Source: Streptomyces marispadix (GTDB lineage: Bacteria > Actinomycetota > Actinomycetes > Streptomycetales > Streptomycetaceae). From it: a stretch of 64,000 bases of DNA. The DNA lies in assembly GCF_022524345.1 (NCBI RefSeq), contig NZ_JAKWJU010000002.1:558001-622000 (forward strand). The letters are read 5' to 3'. A program made the position numbers and the translations under genes. Below the pieces are notes generated by a model. That model did not search any database. It had not been told where the DNA came from and was given only the letters and a program-made list of their open reading frames with translations. This document shows, in pieces, positions 62,385 to 64,000 of the stretch. Position 1 is the first letter of the stretch, and the number at the start of each line of letters is the position of its first letter.

Positions 62385-63236
62385 TTACGGCCGTACGCCG
62401 CCGGAGATGAAGTAGGAGACGACGGGGTCGGCTCCGCCGCCGGAGCGCACATACGCCTCGAAGCGTTCCTGGTGCACCCGGTGGGTGAAGTTCCAGGTGA
62501 GGGAGACGCTGTCCTGGAGCGCGATGGCCGTGTGGTACCAGCCCTGCGGGATGAAGATGGCGTCACCGGGCGAGAGGACCTCGTCGAGTACGGGGACGGC
62601 ATCCCGCCAGCGCGGGAAGCGTGCGTCGTCCGGATCGTCGAGGTCCACCGTGCCGCCCTCTCCGTCGGTGAGCAGCTCACCTGCCTCCGGCGGATACATG
62701 ATGAAGCGCTTGTCGCCGGTCGCCTGGCACAGACAAGCGTCGCTGGCCCATGGATCGACGTGCAGCCGGGTACGTCCGCCCGTGCCGCAGACGAACAGGC
62801 CCCTGGCGGGGAACGGGTCCCTGGTGGCGTCGAGTTGCCCGTCCGCGGGCGGGAAGACGTAGTCGCCCTCGGGCAGCCATGACGGCATCGCCCAGTCGTC
62901 GGCCAGTTCCTCGAAGGCGTCGTCGGCGGTGATCGTCTGGTCCTGGCGCTGCCGGGTGAACCAGCGCAGATACGGCGGTATCGAGGTGCCGCCGTCCCGG
63001 CCGGTGTGGGTGTCGACGTAGTCGGCGAAGGTGACCAGCTCCTCCAGCTCGAAGAGCGTGTCGAACAGCGGCACTTCGAAGTCGCCGAAGCGTTCCCTGA
63101 GCGATGCGAGGTCCCAAGGAGGCGGCACCTTCCAGCCGTTCAGGGCTCCTCTGACCACGACCGGTCTGCCGGGCCGCAGGTGGTTGTCGAGAAAGTCCGT
63201 CGCGGTGAGCGAGTCGACCACGTGAGAGCGTGACAT
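62385..63236 (-). CDS. JmjC/cupin-8-like Fe(II)/2-oxoglutarate hydroxylase
   Basis: A 283-residue protein of the JmjC-like cupin family. RPGRPVVVRGALNGWKVPPPW at the start is the typical entry. The metal site is HVDPW (His and Asp, about residue 157) with the distal His in IPQGWYHTAIAL (about 233); KRFIMYPPEAGEL is the usual connecting segment. Such enzymes hydroxylate amino-acid side chains, free or on carrier proteins. ATG 63236 has GGAGGAG upstream. It converges on the truncated ligase gene and is divergent from the MFS exporter. A hydroxylated residue, for example beta-hydroxylation, is the inference for this cluster. Confidence 0.86.
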   Translation of the reverse strand: MSRSHVVDSLTATDFLDNHLRPGRPVVVRGALNGWKVPPPWDLASLRERFGDFEVPLFDTLFELEELVTFADYVDTHTGRDGGTSIPPYLRWFTRQRQDQTITADDAFEELADDWAMPSWLPEGDYVFPPADGQLDATRDPFPARGLFVCGTGGRTRLHVDPWASDACLCQATGDKRFIMYPPEAGELLTDGEGGTVDLDDPDDARFPRWRDAVPVLDEVLSPGDAIFIPQGWYHTAIALQDSVSLTWNFTHRVHQERFEAYVRSGGGADPVVSYFISGGVRP

Positions 63237-63543
63237 GCGCTCCTCCGTCCGTCTTCTTGGCCGAGGGCCCCGTCCCCGGGGGCCCGTTGGACGCCGCTGC
63301 GGCACGGTCCCCCGTGCGGCGAAAATCTACGGCGCCGGGCCGCGGTGTCCCGTAGCCGCCGAGGGCGTCTCTTCTTCTTGACCACAGTGCGACCTCCCCG
63401 AGCCCCGGACGGCGTGACCGATCGGGCACCCAGTTCGGTCGCTCTTTCGTGACTTTCGCCAAGTCGTGTGCTGAGTACGGTCGTTCGCACGGATCGCCGA
63501 TCGCCGACCCGACCGCCGCACTCGTCACGTCACGGAGGGACAG
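63237..63543. promoter_or_regulatory. Divergent promoter region, hydroxylase / exporter
   Basis: 307 bases between divergent genes, with no gene seen. TTGACC occurs near 63377 as a possible -35 for the rightward exporter, but a matching -10 is not clear. The exporter's ribosome site GGAGGGA is at 63534-63540. Confidence 0.4.
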
Positions 63544-64000
63544 TTGGGACATCCGCGGGGCACCGCACGTACCTGGGCGCTCGCGGCGCTGTGCGCGGCC
63601 CAGTTCATGTCGATGCTCGACAGCACGGTGGTCAACCTGGCGATGCAGAGCATCCGCGGGGACCTCGACGCCGGCGTATCGGGTCTTCAGTGGGTCGTCG
63701 GCGCGTATGTGCTGGCGTTCGCCTGTCTGCTGCTGACCGGTGGCTCGCTCGGCGACCGCTTCGGCCGCAAGCGGATGTTCCTGTCGGGCCTGACGGTCTT
63801 CACCGGCGGGTCCCTGCTGTGCGCGGCGGCGCAGACACTGCCGACTCTCGTACTGGGCAGGGTCGTTCAGGGACTCGGCGCGGCCCTGTTCGTGCCGACC
63901 ACTCTGGCCGTCCTCACCCACCTCTTCCCGGAACCGAAGGAGAGGGCCCGTGCGATCGGCGTCTGGGCGGGCGTCTCCGCGCTGGCGCTGCCCCTCGGCC
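63544..64000 (+). CDS. MFS drug-resistance exporter, DHA2 (EmrB/QacA) type, partial
   Basis: The first 152 residues of a multidrug exporter; the gene runs off the window. The rare start TTG at 63544 is chosen because GGAGG lies five bases upstream and the conserved first helix follows at once (WALAALCAAQFMSMLDSTVV). Motif A appears as GDRFGRKR, and GRVVQGLGAALFVPTTLAVL is the fourth helix. The LDSTVVN motif at the end of helix one is typical of 14-helix proton-drug antiporters. It is likely to export the cluster product or give self-resistance. Confidence 0.9.
   Translation, partial: MGHPRGTARTWALAALCAAQFMSMLDSTVVNLAMQSIRGDLDAGVSGLQWVVGAYVLAFACLLLTGGSLGDRFGRKRMFLSGLTVFTGGSLLCAAAQTLPTLVLGRVVQGLGAALFVPTTLAVLTHLFPEPKERARAIGVWAGVSALALPLG

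Overview
This window is actinobacterial and almost certainly from a Streptomyces or close relative. The DNA is very GC-rich with strong third-position bias. It carries mycothiol synthesis (mshC), two chaplins, a WhiB iron-sulfur regulator, three F420-type luciferase-like oxidoreductases and a tRNA-Leu(GAG). The order of the left third matches, from memory, the gyl/glp-mshC-chpC-chpH region of Streptomyces chromosomes. I ran no searches; all family calls come from reading motifs.

Layout. 1-3.8 kb: glycerol operon glpF (partial)-glpK-glpD. 4.1-5.9 kb: GH13 alpha-glucosidase. 6.2-8.0 kb: PAC2-family protein with a very long disordered tail. 8.1-12.0 kb: a conserved leftward block (phosphatase, DUF3090, SCO1664-like, mshC). 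12.1-18.5 kb: CorA, an F420 oxidoreductase, an aldo/keto reductase, a RecD2-like protein with a decayed ATPase site, and two small conserved proteins. 18.6-21.3 kb: chaplins chpC and chpH and an M20 peptidase. 21.5-28.4 kb: tRNA-Leu, two more F420 enzymes flanking a WhiB gene, small stress-type proteins and an aldehyde dehydrogenase.

From about 29.4 kb to the right edge lies a hybrid NRPS-PKS gene cluster that continues out of the window. Its apparent assembly order is: FAAL-type acyl-AMP ligase and carrier protein (loading); Cy-A-Ox-T (thiazole or oxazole); KS-AT(malonyl)-T with no reduction domains; Cy-A(Cys code)-T with a degenerate epimerisation domain; C-A-T; C-A(Gly-like code)-T; C-A(Leu-like code)-T-TD with reductive release. 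Tailoring or support genes are a FAD monooxygenase, an acyl-CoA dehydrogenase, a type II thioesterase, tryptophan 2,3-dioxygenase, a SAM methyltransferase, a JmjC/cupin-like hydroxylase, a truncated adenylate-forming protein and an MFS exporter. The inferred product is an acyl- or aryl-thiazole, two-carbon-extended, thiazoline-containing peptide aldehyde or alcohol. I do not recognise it as a known cluster.

Four genes (glpD, the PAC2 gene, chpH and the FAAL-NRPS gene) are each interrupted by a single-base indel while both sides remain fully conserved. This points to consensus sequence errors more than to decay, and should be settled before the genes are called broken. Low-complexity Gly/Asp/Pro insertions inside otherwise catalytic domains are another recurrent trait.
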